Shown here: in pieces, positions 28,295 to 36,167 of the stretch | Layout of the letters: each line of letters starts with the position of its first letter | How positions within the stretch are numbered: the stretch's first letter is position 1 | Source: Bifidobacterium sp. N4G05 | GTDB lineage: Bacteria; Actinomycetota; Actinomycetes; Actinomycetales; Bifidobacteriaceae | Assembly: GCF_002742445.1 (NCBI RefSeq) | Contig: NZ_NJNQ01000001.1 | Span: forward strand, 229,969-293,968 | Direction of reading: 5' to 3' | Length of the DNA: 64,000 nucleotides | Position numbers and translations under genes: made by a program | The notes under the pieces: generated by a model | Database searches by the model: none | What the model was told of the DNA's origin: nothing | The model's input: only the letters and a program-made list of their open reading frames with translations

Positions 28295-28523
28295 AACGTC
28301 AAGTTTGGCCAAACGAACGAAAAATCGCGAACTCGTTTCCCACAAAAGACACGCAAACTTTTTGTAAGGCTCCACAAACGTTACCGAAACTCAGCAAGCC
28401 TACGATTGGGGGCATAAGTTGACAAATCCTGCATTTTCGTCACTTTTGCGATCGCCGTCATTTCGGCTGCCAATAATCGTCGATTCATCAACAGTAATGC
28501 AATCAAATTCAAGGAGAATTATC

Positions 28524-29117
28524 GTGCGTAACGCAATGCTGACGCTCAAGACCACACTGAAAACCGCTACCAGCGGCACTCTTGGATCCGTGCTCAAGCC
28601 CGCACTGTTCGCCGTGCTCATGTGGGCGGCTTCCGCGGCCGGCGCCGTGCCGATTCCGGGCACGCCCGTGCCGATCACCCTGCAGACGTTTGTGGTGATG
28701 CTGGCCGCGCTGATGCTGCCGTGGAAGCAGGCCGGCACCGCGATGCTCATGTATCTGGCGGCAGGCGCGGTCGGTCTGCCGGTGTTCGCAGGCGGCGCTT
28801 CCACCATGGCATTGGTCGGCCCGAGCGCCGGCTTCCTGATCGGCTTCCTGCCGGCGGCCGTCGTCACCTCGCTGCTCAAGGGCGAGGCCCGCACCGATTC
28901 GCTGAAGCACGGTGCACTGACCGCCGCACGTTATCTGTTCGCCTGCGTCGCCGGCTGCATTGTGCTTGACTATCTGCTTGGTTTCATCGTGCAGTCCGCC
29001 ATTACCGGCGTTGCGCTGCCGATCGTTGCGGTGGCTTCCATGGGATTCATTGCCGGCGACGCGGTCAAGGCCGTCATCGCTTCCGCCGTGGTAGCAGGTC
29101 TTGCCAAGCTGAAGTGA
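28524..29117 (+). CDS. bioY: BioY biotin transporter (ECF substrate-binding subunit)
   Basis: Membrane S-component that captures biotin, working alone or with a shared ECF AT module encoded elsewhere. About six hydrophobic helices are visible in 197 residues; the conserved VPIPGTPVPITLQTFVVMLA block (about residues 30-49) and AVGLPVFAGGASTMALVGPS (about 75-95) are the BioY signature. The GTG at 28524 is chosen because AAGGAGAA sits seven bases upstream; a longer in-frame reading back to 28419 has no such site. It is transcribed away from accBC and towards birA. No biotin synthesis gene is in the window, consistent with import. No classical BirA or BioR operator was recognised in the 229-base gap. 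Confidence 0.95.
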   Translation: MRNAMLTLKTTLKTATSGTLGSVLKPALFAVLMWAASAAGAVPIPGTPVPITLQTFVVMLAALMLPWKQAGTAMLMYLAAGAVGLPVFAGGASTMALVGPSAGFLIGFLPAAVVTSLLKGEARTDSLKHGALTAARYLFACVAGCIVLDYLLGFIVQSAITGVALPIVAVASMGFIAGDAVKAVIASAVVAGLAKLK

Positions 29118-29147
29118 GTGGAACGCGTTACGAACGTTTTCTCACTT
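29112..29147. terminator. Possible shared terminator between convergent bioY and birA
   Basis: AAGTGAG pairs with CTCACTT and GAACG with CGTTT inside, with small bulges. The hairpin overlaps both stop codons (29115-29117 and 29142-29144). Convergent genes sharing one stem are common; U tracts are short. Confidence 0.4.
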
Positions 29148-30068
29148 GCCGAACACGCCCACATCGGCCGTGCTGACCTGATGCAACACGCCTTCCTGAT
29201 CCTCAATGGTCAGGGAGGCGTCGTCGTTTAAAGCGACGGCCTTGCCCCGCAGAGTGGTTCCGTCCATGAAATGCGCTTCGCAAGACTTGCCAAGCGTCCA
29301 GCAGATCGGAATCATGGCCTCTCTGGCACGCACAGCCTCACGATGGGAATCCTCCTCAAAATCAGCCAACCGCGAGCGCAAGCCTCGCACCCAACGTGCG
29401 GCGATCGCATCGCGCATAACGGCAACATCCGGCAGATCGTGCGCAATCAACTGCAACGACGTGGCCTTGTCTATCGGCAACCGCTCCTGTGCGATGGCAA
29501 GATTCAAACCGACGCCGATCACAATGGCGACGCGATCCTCGCAACCCGCAATCGGCACCATTTCGGCGAGCACGCCACCGAGTTTCTGTCCATCCACGAA
29601 AATATCGTTCGGCCATTTCAATGCAATATCCCCGATATTCTCGTCAAAACCGCCGCCGCAATCGCGTACCGCGCCGACAATCGCCTCACGCATCTCGCAG
29701 CCGGCGATCATTTGCAGCCAACCGCTGACGGATAAATCGCGCATAATCGAAACGGGCACGCTTACCACCAGCGACACGATGAACGACTCCCCCGGAACGC
29801 TCGTCCACGTATGGTCGAGACGCCCGCGGCCTGCCGTCTGCTCATTCGCCGCAATGACCACGATTTCATGCCCGCTCCACGCGGACTTCCCTGCATTCAC
29901 GCCATCCGCGCTGCTCACGCCATCCGCACCATTCACACCGAACAGCACTCCCTCGCGCACCAAATCCGCGGCATACGTATTCGTGGATCCCACGGTGTCG
30001 AGCAGCAGCACCTGATCCGCCGCAACACAAGTACGCGGCATAATCATTGCCGAATCCAAAATCGCCAT
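29142..30068 (-). CDS. birA: Biotin-[acetyl-CoA carboxylase] ligase, class I (no DNA-binding domain)
   Basis: Activates biotin as biotinyl-AMP and attaches it to the carrier lysine of AccBC. The family motif GRGRLDHTW (biotin-binding loop), SFIVSLVV, and LKWPNDIFVDGQKLGGVLAE (about 165-185) are present. Unlike E. coli BirA there is no N-terminal winged helix, so it should not be a repressor. A low-complexity insert (GVNGADGVSSADGVNAG) with DNA direct repeats sits at about residues 44-62, before the catalytic loop. The second ATG at 30068 has GGGGG five bases upstream and is preferred; one codon earlier is also an ATG. It lies 64 bases after the large membrane-protein gene and converges on bioY. 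Confidence 0.93.
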   Translation of the reverse strand: MAILDSAMIMPRTCVAADQVLLLDTVGSTNTYAADLVREGVLFGVNGADGVSSADGVNAGKSAWSGHEIVVIAANEQTAGRGRLDHTWTSVPGESFIVSLVVSVPVSIMRDLSVSGWLQMIAGCEMREAIVGAVRDCGGGFDENIGDIALKWPNDIFVDGQKLGGVLAEMVPIAGCEDRVAIVIGVGLNLAIAQERLPIDKATSLQLIAHDLPDVAVMRDAIAARWVRGLRSRLADFEEDSHREAVRAREAMIPICWTLGKSCEAHFMDGTTLRGKAVALNDDASLTIEDQEGVLHQVSTADVGVFGK

Positions 30069-30135
30069 CATTACCCCCTATCTACTACGGCATGTTCGAC
30101 GCAACGCAACAGCCAACGCAACAACCATGCAGCTG

Positions 30136-32226
30136 CTATTCGTCCTGCCGCACTTGGCTGGCTTCATACTCGCTGACCACGTTCGCCTTGACCGCCTGCC
30201 GTGCATTACGCGACTCACGCCAGAATTGCAGGCATACGAAACCGAACACGAACGCGACCGGCAGCATATGCCGTTCGAAATTGTTGGCCGGAGCGGTGAT
30301 CATCACGCCCATGAGCAGCAACAAGGGCAAATGCCACGACAGCGAACGCCACCGTCGCAGCACCACTTCGGCAGCGCCGACCAGCAGCATCAGCGTTACG
30401 TACAGATTGCCGTGCGTCACCCAGCCGACCACGGGAATATTGCCCCATCCTTTGGCGAAACCAGCCACCGCATCGCGCCAATCGTGATTGTACAGATGGA
30501 TCCACTCATTGCCGCTCTGCACATAATCGTTGTTCACGTAGTAGTCCATCGACACGTACGGTAGGTCGGTCACGTCGAAATAGCCGAAACACTCCGCGAA
30601 AAACGCGTCGAGTGCGATCACGGGATTCGCGACAACGATTTCAAGCCATGCCTCGTTGAAGTTCTTCATGTCGTCTTCGGTGACGGTACGCCACTTGTAG
30701 CTGACTTTTTTCGATTGGATGCCGGAGGATTTCACCGGGTCGGCGTCCTGCCAGGAGTATGCTTCGGCCATTTGGTCGAGATTAAAGACGGGTTCGAGCT
30801 TTTCCGTCGCGTCTGCCGGAATGCCGTTTGGATTGTATTTGGCGACGCGCGCGATCTGCTGCAGTTGGATGCCCCGGCTTTCGATCGGGTCGCCACCGAT
30901 GATGGCACCCGTGTTGGTAAGGAATACGATGCCGCCATGAATGAGGATGGTCGGCAGCAGCAGTGCCACAAGATAGGTTTTCCAACGTTTTCGATCGTTG
31001 ATGAGCGCCAGGATCAGGGTAAAGAGAATGATGTACCATGCGTATTTCGCGCTGATGAGCATCACGCAGCTTGAGATGGTGAACGCCATGATCGAGCGTT
31101 TGCGCAGACGAGTCGGCTTGCTGTTGATGGTGGGCAACGCTTTGATGTGCGTCATATGCAGTTCGTACCACACGCCGAACCACCATACGAATGCGAAAGC
31201 GAACAGTGGCGATTTCGTCAGGGAAATCGTGGCGAACACTGCAAGGGGGCACACCATGAAGAACAGAAGTATCACGAATCGGGTTTTCGCACCGGCCCGC
31301 AGTCTGGAAGGACGTGCCACGACGCCCGCTTCGGGATGCGTGTAATCGCGCATATTCCAGCAATCGTGGCGTTCCGGATGCGAGAAGTCGAATGTGCCGA
31401 CGCCGAGCCTGCGCCACGGCAGGTTGAAGAATCGGTTGGCGGTCGCCGAACAGCAGAATGCGGCGAACAGCCATTGCAATGCGGCAAGCACCACAATGCC
31501 CGCATCGTTGGAGTCGGTGAAATAGCGAGAAACCGCCGCCACCGCGCCGTAGAGCACGGTGAGCACAACGTTATGCTGGTCGGTCAGGTACGTGGGATTA
31601 TCCGGCCACATGTAATGCGCGGTCGGGTAGATATCCATGGGCACGAACGAGAAGAAACCGATATATGGCTGCTTCAGGCCCATCCACTGGTTCAACGCCC
31701 AGCTGAATTCGCGGATTTGCGAACGTATGTCGGCGCCGAATGCGGCCAATAGCGTGGTCGGCACCCACAGCCAGCCGATCACGAACACCAGCATGAGTTT
31801 CCACCAGCAGTCGGTGCAACGGGTCAGTTTGCGCCCAAGCCATACAATCATCGCATGAAGGGCACGCCCTGGGCGACTGTGCGCAGCGTCATGCAGGTGT
31901 CGCAACATAATGCCGAGCACAGTGCTTGGCGTTCCCGCGATCTCGTCGCATAGTCTTTCATACCGACGTACGAAATATCGCGGAAGCACGCGACGACCGT
32001 GTCCGAATCTGACCAGCGCGACGACAATCGAAAAACATATTGCGAAAGCGACCACCAAATACAGCACGTTCAGCCAGCCGAAGTCGGAAAGTCCGCCACC
32101 GAACCAATACAACGGCCCGATGGCGCAACACCATGCCACCCACAGGCATGCCAGCACGGCCAGCGTCCAGCTGAGGAACGTACCGACCTTTTCGCCACGC
32201 TTTCCGGTTTTTTTGACTTCGCTCAT
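30136..32226 (-). CDS. Large polytopic membrane protein, DUF6020-like
   Basis: About 696 residues with roughly a dozen hydrophobic segments: two near the N-terminus, one at about 135-160 (LMLVFVIGWLWVPTTLLAAF), several between about 230 and 480, and a closing set at about 600-670 (NLYVTLMLLVGAAEVVL; LPLLLLMGVMITAP). A long non-membrane stretch, rich in Trp/Tyr, sits between the two groups. The organisation resembles the DUF6020 membrane proteins of bifidobacteria and other polytopic cell-surface glycan enzymes, but I see no catalytic signature and the family name is tentative. The start at 32226 is chosen because a TATTAT -10 ends seven bases upstream and there is no ribosome site, suggesting a leaderless message. 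birA follows; the PucR-type gene is divergent. Confidence 0.7.
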   Translation of the reverse strand: MSEVKKTGKRGEKVGTFLSWTLAVLACLWVAWCCAIGPLYWFGGGLSDFGWLNVLYLVVAFAICFSIVVALVRFGHGRRVLPRYFVRRYERLCDEIAGTPSTVLGIMLRHLHDAAHSRPGRALHAMIVWLGRKLTRCTDCWWKLMLVFVIGWLWVPTTLLAAFGADIRSQIREFSWALNQWMGLKQPYIGFFSFVPMDIYPTAHYMWPDNPTYLTDQHNVVLTVLYGAVAAVSRYFTDSNDAGIVVLAALQWLFAAFCCSATANRFFNLPWRRLGVGTFDFSHPERHDCWNMRDYTHPEAGVVARPSRLRAGAKTRFVILLFFMVCPLAVFATISLTKSPLFAFAFVWWFGVWYELHMTHIKALPTINSKPTRLRKRSIMAFTISSCVMLISAKYAWYIILFTLILALINDRKRWKTYLVALLLPTILIHGGIVFLTNTGAIIGGDPIESRGIQLQQIARVAKYNPNGIPADATEKLEPVFNLDQMAEAYSWQDADPVKSSGIQSKKVSYKWRTVTEDDMKNFNEAWLEIVVANPVIALDAFFAECFGYFDVTDLPYVSMDYYVNNDYVQSGNEWIHLYNHDWRDAVAGFAKGWGNIPVVGWVTHGNLYVTLMLLVGAAEVVLRRWRSLSWHLPLLLLMGVMITAPANNFERHMLPVAFVFGFVCLQFWRESRNARQAVKANVVSEYEASQVRQDE

Positions 32227-32233
32227 AAGCGGC

Positions 32234-32239
32234 ATAATA
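32234..32239 (-). promoter_or_regulatory. Probable -10 element of a leaderless promoter (DUF6020-like gene)
   Basis: TATTAT on the minus strand followed by seven bases and then ATG. This TAnnnT-N7-ATG arrangement puts the transcript start at or very near the start codon. No convincing -35 is seen. Confidence 0.45.
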
Positions 32240-32306
32240 GCGGCACTCCCCGAATGAGCCTCACCTTGTTGTCGCCGCCCGTTCAGCGATTCGTTGGATA
32301 GACGGC

Positions 32307-32312
32307 TACACT
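32307..32312 (+). promoter_or_regulatory. Probable -10 element of a leaderless promoter (PucR-type regulator)
   Basis: TACACT followed by eight bases and ATG at 32321. No Shine-Dalgarno lies between. Divergent from the similar element at 32234-32239. Confidence 0.45.
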
Positions 32313-32320
32313 TGACGCTT

Positions 32321-33100
32321 ATGAACTCCGATCAGGCAGACATTCTCGACCTTCTGGCAGGGCACACCGACGATTCGACCATCGAACGGCTCGCTTTCGA
32401 ATGCCTGATGACAAATCTTACGGATGAACGCGTCGCCTCGTTGATGAACGTGCTCGGATGGCGCGGAAATTTCGATTGCTTTGCGATTGGCGGCACACCG
32501 AAGGTAAGTCCCGCCTCGGCTTCGCTTGTCGCGCGCAATGCGGTGCGTGATTTGGGTGGGGAGCACGCGATCGTCGGCACGTACGGCAGTTTTCTGCTGG
32601 TGCTGGTCTGTCAGATGGGGGCCGCCACCGCCGAGGTGACGTGCACGTCTGTCATTTCCGCGTTCAGCGAGGATGAGCCGGTGTATTTGAGTCCGGTACG
32701 TTCCGGTGTAGTCGGCGCCTCGCATGTGTTGCGTGAAACCTTGTTCTCGTTGCAGGCCGCTCCCGCTTTGGCTTCGCCGTCCCGCCCGTTGCGTGCCGAC
32801 GAATTGCTGCCTGAGAGGGCACTTTTGGGCGATGACTACGCTCGTGAGGAGCTGTATCAGAACGTGTATCGGGTGCTTCATGGCGATAATCCCGACGATC
32901 CGACTTTTGTGACGGTTTCCACGTTTTTGAGGAACGGCAGTTCTTTGGAGAACACCGCGAAGGATTTGAACGTGCATCCGAATACGGTGCGCTATCGTTT
33001 GAAGCGTGCCGCGGAAACGACTGGTTGGGATGCGACCGATCCGCGCGACGCATACGTGTTGATGACCGCGCTTGCAATCGGCCGTATGCGCGATCGTTGA
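32321..33100 (+). CDS. PucR-type helix-turn-helix transcriptional regulator (FasR-like?)
   Basis: The C-terminal 60 residues hold a PucR/CdaR helix-turn-helix: ENTAKDLNVHPNTVRYRLKR followed by AAETTGW...DPRDAYVLMTALAIGR. The N-terminal 150 residues have no recognised sensor domain and resemble the poorly characterised front half of PucR-family regulators such as Streptomyces FasR, which activates fatty acid synthesis genes. The link to fas 8 kb away is inference from family precedent and neighbourhood. The first ATG with a plausible signal is 32321; an in-frame TTG at 32294 has no ribosome site either. 259 residues. Divergent from the DUF6020-like gene. Confidence 0.82.
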   Translation: MNSDQADILDLLAGHTDDSTIERLAFECLMTNLTDERVASLMNVLGWRGNFDCFAIGGTPKVSPASASLVARNAVRDLGGEHAIVGTYGSFLLVLVCQMGAATAEVTCTSVISAFSEDEPVYLSPVRSGVVGASHVLRETLFSLQAAPALASPSRPLRADELLPERALLGDDYAREELYQNVYRVLHGDNPDDPTFVTVSTFLRNGSSLENTAKDLNVHPNTVRYRLKRAAETTGWDATDPRDAYVLMTALAIGRMRDR

Positions 33101-33220
33101 AATTACTTTTCTGTTTTTAATATCTGTCTGATATCTGGTTTCATTGAAATTCTTTGATATTCAGCGATTGCAGAATCATTATTTATTAAATGAGATGGAT
33201 AATCACAAGATATATACGAA

Positions 33221-33262
33221 AAGACCCGCATCTCGCGTTGAGGCAGGATGCGGGCCTTTTGC
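33221..33262 (-). terminator. Terminator after rplA
   Basis: Minus strand: GGCCCGCATCC pairs with GATGCGGGTC around a 13-base loop, then TTTT. It lies about 35 bases after the rplA stop and 120 bases after the convergent regulator gene. Confidence 0.8.
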
Positions 33263-33296
33263 AAGCTATATAGAAGCTATTTGCAAGCTATATTGC

Positions 33297-33989
33297 TCAG
33301 GCGATGACCGTCGGATCAACCGGGACGCCCGGGTTCATCGTGGAGGTGATGGTCGCCTTGGTGACGTAGCGGCCCTTCACGGTGGACGGCTTCAGACGCT
33401 TGATTTCGTCGGCAACAGCCTTGAAGTTCTCGTCGAGAGCCTGCTCGGTGAAGGAGAGCTTGCCGATGAGGAAGCTCAGGTTGCCGTTCTTGTCGACGCG
33501 GAAGTCGACCTTGCCGCCCTTGATGTCCTTGATGGCCTTGGTGACATCCATGGTCACGGTGCCGGTCTTCGGGTTCGGCATGAGGCCGCGCGGACCGAGC
33601 ACGCGGCCGAGGCGGCCGACCTTGCCCATCATGTCCGGGGTAGCCACCACGGAATCGAAGTCAAGGAAGCCGTCGGCGACCTTCTGCACGAGATCATCGT
33701 CACCGACGATGTCAGCGCCAGCCTCGAGAGCCTCGGTGGCCTTCGGGCCACGGGCGAACACGAGGACCTTGGCGGTCTTACCAGTGCCGTTCGGCAGGTT
33801 GACGGAACCGCGGACCAGCTGGTCAGCCTTGCGCGGATCGACGTTCAGGCGCAGCACGGCCTCAACGGTCTGATCGAACTTGTACTCCGGCATGCTCTTG
33901 ACGAGAGCGATGGCTTCGTTGGCGGTGTAAAGATTGTTGCGATCGATCTTCTCAGAAGCTTCGCGGTACTTCTTGGAACGCTTTACCAT
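33297..33989 (-). CDS. rplA: 50S ribosomal protein L1
   Basis: Forms the L1 stalk at the ribosomal E site. 230 residues, typical; conserved [20 protein letters not shown] near the N-terminus, [15 protein letters not shown] (about 125-140) and the C-terminal [22 protein letters not shown] region. In E. coli L1 binds the rplK leader and represses both genes; the same loop is plausible here but not demonstrated. It lies 14 bases after rplK on the same strand and has AGGAGAGGG upstream. Confidence 0.98.
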   Translation of the reverse strand: MVKRSKKYREASEKIDRNNLYTANEAIALVKSMPEYKFDQTVEAVLRLNVDPRKADQLVRGSVNLPNGTGKTAKVLVFARGPKATEALEAGADIVGDDDLVQKVADGFLDFDSVVATPDMMGKVGRLGRVLGPRGLMPNPKTGTVTMDVTKAIKDIKGGKVDFRVDKNGNLSFLIGKLSFTEQALDENFKAVADEIKRLKPSTVKGRYVTKATITSTMNPGVPVDPTVIA

Positions 33990-34003
33990 TTGTCCCTCTC
34001 CTC

Positions 34004-34435
34004 TCAGTCGGTAACCGTGATACCCATCGAGCGGGCGGTGCCCTCGATGATCTTCATGCCGGCTTCGACGTCGCGTGCGGACAGATCAGCCATCTTGATT
34101 TCGGCGATCTCACGGACCTGGGCCTTGGTGACGGAGCCGACCTTGTGGGTCAGCGGGTTTTCGGTACCCTTCTGGATGCCCGCAGCCTTCTTCAGCAGAG
34201 CTGCCGCCGGCGGGGTCTTCAGAATGAAGGTGAAGGAACGATCTTCGAAAACGGTGATCTCAACAGGGATGACCTGGCCCATCTTGTCCTGCGTGGCAGC
34301 GTTGTACTGCTTGCAGAAGTCCATGATGTTCACGCCATGGGAACCCAGTGCCGGGCCCAGCGGCGGGGCCGGGTTGGCCTTGCCAGCCTGAATCTGGAGC
34401 TTGAGAAGCGCCGAGACTTTCTTCTTAGGAGCCAT
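34004..34435 (-). CDS. rplK: 50S ribosomal protein L11
   Basis: GTPase-centre protein binding the 1067 region of 23S rRNA. 143 residues starting [40 protein letters not shown] and [20 protein letters not shown] are unambiguous. The ATG at 34435 is fixed by this N-terminus; a longer in-frame reading to 34579 is not supported. Upstream is a 173-base leader with a likely -10 (CATAAT, 34588-34593) close to the nusG terminator. First gene of rplK-rplA. Confidence 0.98.
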   Translation of the reverse strand: MAPKKKVSALLKLQIQAGKANPAPPLGPALGSHGVNIMDFCKQYNAATQDKMGQVIPVEITVFEDRSFTFILKTPPAAALLKKAAGIQKGTENPLTHKVGSVTKAQVREIAEIKMADLSARDVEAGMKIIEGTARSMGITVTD

Positions 34436-34609
34436 TGTATGGTTCTTCTTTCTGTAGAAGCGGTGGTAGCGGCACCGGAGTAGGTCTCCCGCGTCCGGTT
34501 CCTTCCGCAACGTATATTGCTGTGCTGTGCTAGCGGATTCCGTACCCTCATTCAGGCACGCCAAACCCTCCAGACACAAGCCTTTCTATTATGCCCACTT
34601 CCCCCAGAC
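34436..34609 (-). promoter_or_regulatory. rplK leader and promoter region
   Basis: This non-coding stretch lies between the nusG terminator and rplK. On the minus strand CATAAT (34588-34593) is the best -10; its -35 position falls on the U run of the terminator. The leader is GC-rich towards the gene and could hold an L1 autoregulatory site, which I could not fold with confidence. Confidence 0.35.
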
Positions 34610-34640
34610 AAAAAAAGACCCCGCACATTGCGGGGTCTTT
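34610..34640 (-). terminator. Terminator of the secE-nusG transcript
   Basis: GACCCCGCA / TGCGGGGTC arms with a short loop, followed on the minus strand by seven T. It comes after the structured region at 34659-34774. Confidence 0.9.
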
Positions 34641-34658
34641 CAAAATCCTTATTACTTA

Positions 34659-34774
34659 CTGAAATTCAATAATGCGTGCGCCTTCACGGCAAGCTGCTCA
34701 CTCTGCCTACAGACTGTCCACTGGATTGTCTGCTTAACGGCTCAACGCAGCTAACGCTCCATTATTAAATTCAG
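34659..34774 (-). ncRNA. Candidate structured 3' region of the nusG message
   Basis: On the minus strand CTGAATTTAATAATG (34774-34760, containing the nusG stop TGA) pairs with CATTATTGAATTTCAG (34674-34659) over 15 pairs with one bulge and one wobble. Inside, AGCTGC pairs with GCAGCT, and CAGAC...TCC with GGA...GTCTG around a tri-loop. A strong terminator follows 18 bases later. The paired arms argue for a folded element rather than spacer; whether it is a processed RNA, a stability element or chance is open. Confidence 0.45.
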
Positions 34775-35580
34775 GCTAGTTTCTCTACCTGGTTGAAGCC
34801 CAACTCTACCGGCGTGTCACGACCGAAGATGGACACGAGCACAGTGAGCTTCTGGGTGGTAGGCTCAACGTCGGAAACGACAGCTGCCATGGTGGTGAAT
34901 GGACCGTCGGTAACGGTGACCTGATCGCCAACTGCGTAGGAGACTTCGAGGACGCGCTTCTTGTTGGCGGCTGGCTTGTCGCCAGCCTTCTTGAGCGCTT
35001 CGGAAGCGATCATCGGAGCCATCATGGAAACGACTTCCTTGCGGCTCAGCGGCGCCGGTTCCTTGGTTGGGCCGACGAAGCCGGTAACGCCTTCGGTCTC
35101 GCGAACGATACGACGGGCGTTCTCATCCGGAAGCATGCGAATCAGCACGTAGCCGGGAACACGCACGCGGGTGATGACCTTCTTGCCCTTTTCAGTGTGC
35201 TTTTCGACCTCTTCCATCGGCACTTCGATCTGGAAGATCTTGTCTTCCATGCCGAAGCTCGCCACACGGGATTCGACGTTGGTCTTCACGCGCTTCTCAT
35301 AGCCGGAATAGGTGTGCAGCACATACCATTTGCCCTCGAGGGTGCGCAGGCTGTTGGAGAAGTCTTCGACGGCCTTGGCGCCGGCATCCTGCTCGTCGTC
35401 TTCCTCGCCCTCTTCGGACTCGTCGGAAGCGACTTCAGCAGTCGGCTCTGCCTCAACGGTCTCATCGGCAGTTTCCTGAACGCTTTCGCCTTCGGCCGGT
35501 AGCGCCTCAACGGCGGCCACGGCCTCGAGATCAGCTTCGGGAGCCTCATCGAGGTTGTCGGAAAACACTTCGTCAGTCAT
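34771..35580 (-). CDS. nusG: Transcription termination/antitermination factor NusG
   Basis: Binds RNA polymerase and couples it to Rho or ribosomes. The NGN domain starts at about residue 83 ([20 protein letters not shown]) and includes [10 protein letters not shown]; the KOW domain ([13 protein letters not shown]) ends the protein. A long acidic N-terminal extension of about 80 residues, rich in Glu/Asp/Ala, precedes the NGN domain as in other actinobacteria, making 269 residues. It is 24 bases after secE. The stop codon is inside a long stem that continues into the 3' region. Confidence 0.97.
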   Translation of the reverse strand: MTDEVFSDNLDEAPEADLEAVAAVEALPAEGESVQETADETVEAEPTAEVASDESEEGEEDDEQDAGAKAVEDFSNSLRTLEGKWYVLHTYSGYEKRVKTNVESRVASFGMEDKIFQIEVPMEEVEKHTEKGKKVITRVRVPGYVLIRMLPDENARRIVRETEGVTGFVGPTKEPAPLSRKEVVSMMAPMIASEALKKAGDKPAANKKRVLEVSYAVGDQVTVTDGPFTTMAAVVSDVEPTTQKLTVLVSIFGRDTPVELGFNQVEKLA

Positions 35581-35604
35581 GCAGTTTCACCTTCAAGTTG
35601 TTGA

Positions 35605-35832
35605 TCAGCCGAAGATCCACAGGGTCAGCTTGCCCAGACCGAAGTCCATGCCGGTGACCAGTGCCATCAGGAGCAGCACGAAGATGAACACGGCGAGTGC
35701 CCAGAAGAACAGCTCTTTGCTGGTCGGGGTCACGACCTTGCGGAGTTCGTCGATAATCTGTTTGATGAACAAGCCAATTCGCATGAAGATGTTCGGCTTA
35801 ACGGCCTTTTCGCTATTCTCTGCCTTCGCCAT
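35605..35832 (-). CDS. secE: Preprotein translocase subunit SecE
   Basis: Essential membrane subunit of the SecYEG channel. The 75 residues run from MAKAENSEKAVKPN into the amphipathic segment FIKQIIDELRKVVTPTSKEL and one membrane helix (FFWALAVFIFVLLLMALVTG). The ATG at 35832 has GGAGGATTATT upstream, better than the longer in-frame reading. Sits between tRNA-Trp and nusG, the usual actinobacterial order. Confidence 0.96.
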   Translation of the reverse strand: MAKAENSEKAVKPNIFMRIGLFIKQIIDELRKVVTPTSKELFFWALAVFIFVLLLMALVTGMDFGLGKLTLWIFG

Positions 35833-35868
35833 AATAATCCTCCGCTGAGCTTGTTGCAAGAAGCTTGG

Positions 35869-35941
35869 CAGGGAAGGCGGGACTCGAACCCACAACCTAC
35901 GGTTTTGGAGACCGTTGCGCTACCAATTGCGCCACTTCCCT
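35869..35941 (-). tRNA. tRNA-Trp (anticodon CCA)
   Basis: 73-base cloverleaf on the minus strand: acceptor AGGGAAG/CTTCCCT, D arm GGCGCAATTGGTAGCGC-type, anticodon loop CTCCAAA giving CCA, T arm GTGGGTTCGAGTCCCGC. No encoded CCA. It lies 37 bases before secE, so it is probably part of the same transcript. Confidence 0.97.
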
Positions 35942-36099
35942 AGGTGTACTCTGCCGTTTCTACTTGCTGGCGAGGATTTTATGCGAAAAACCACGCAAGA
36001 AGTAAGCGGCAAAACCGCCAAGTCGAAATAATAGCGGGTATTTGCGACTTAGTCCAACCGGTTTTTGAAGAAACCTTTCAAAACCGCTATTTTCCAACG

Positions 36100-36140
36100 A
36101 AAAAAAGATTCGCACCCGGCATGTCACCGTGGCGCGAATC
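36100..36140 (-). terminator. Terminator after aspC
   Basis: Minus strand GATTCGC...CCaCGG and CCGgGTGCGAATC arms, followed by seven T. About 30 bases after the aspC stop. Confidence 0.85.
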
Positions 36141-36167
36141 GTACGAAAAGTTTCAGTCAGGTCAGTA

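Noticed and set aside
28295..28523. Classical biotin operator (BirA or BioR type) upstream of bioY
   Set aside because: I could not find the dyads expected for either type; absence is noted in the bioY entry.
29112..29147. BirA/biotin operator between bioY and birA
   Set aside because: The dyad is between two stop codons of convergent genes, so a terminator is the simpler reading, and this BirA has no DNA-binding domain.
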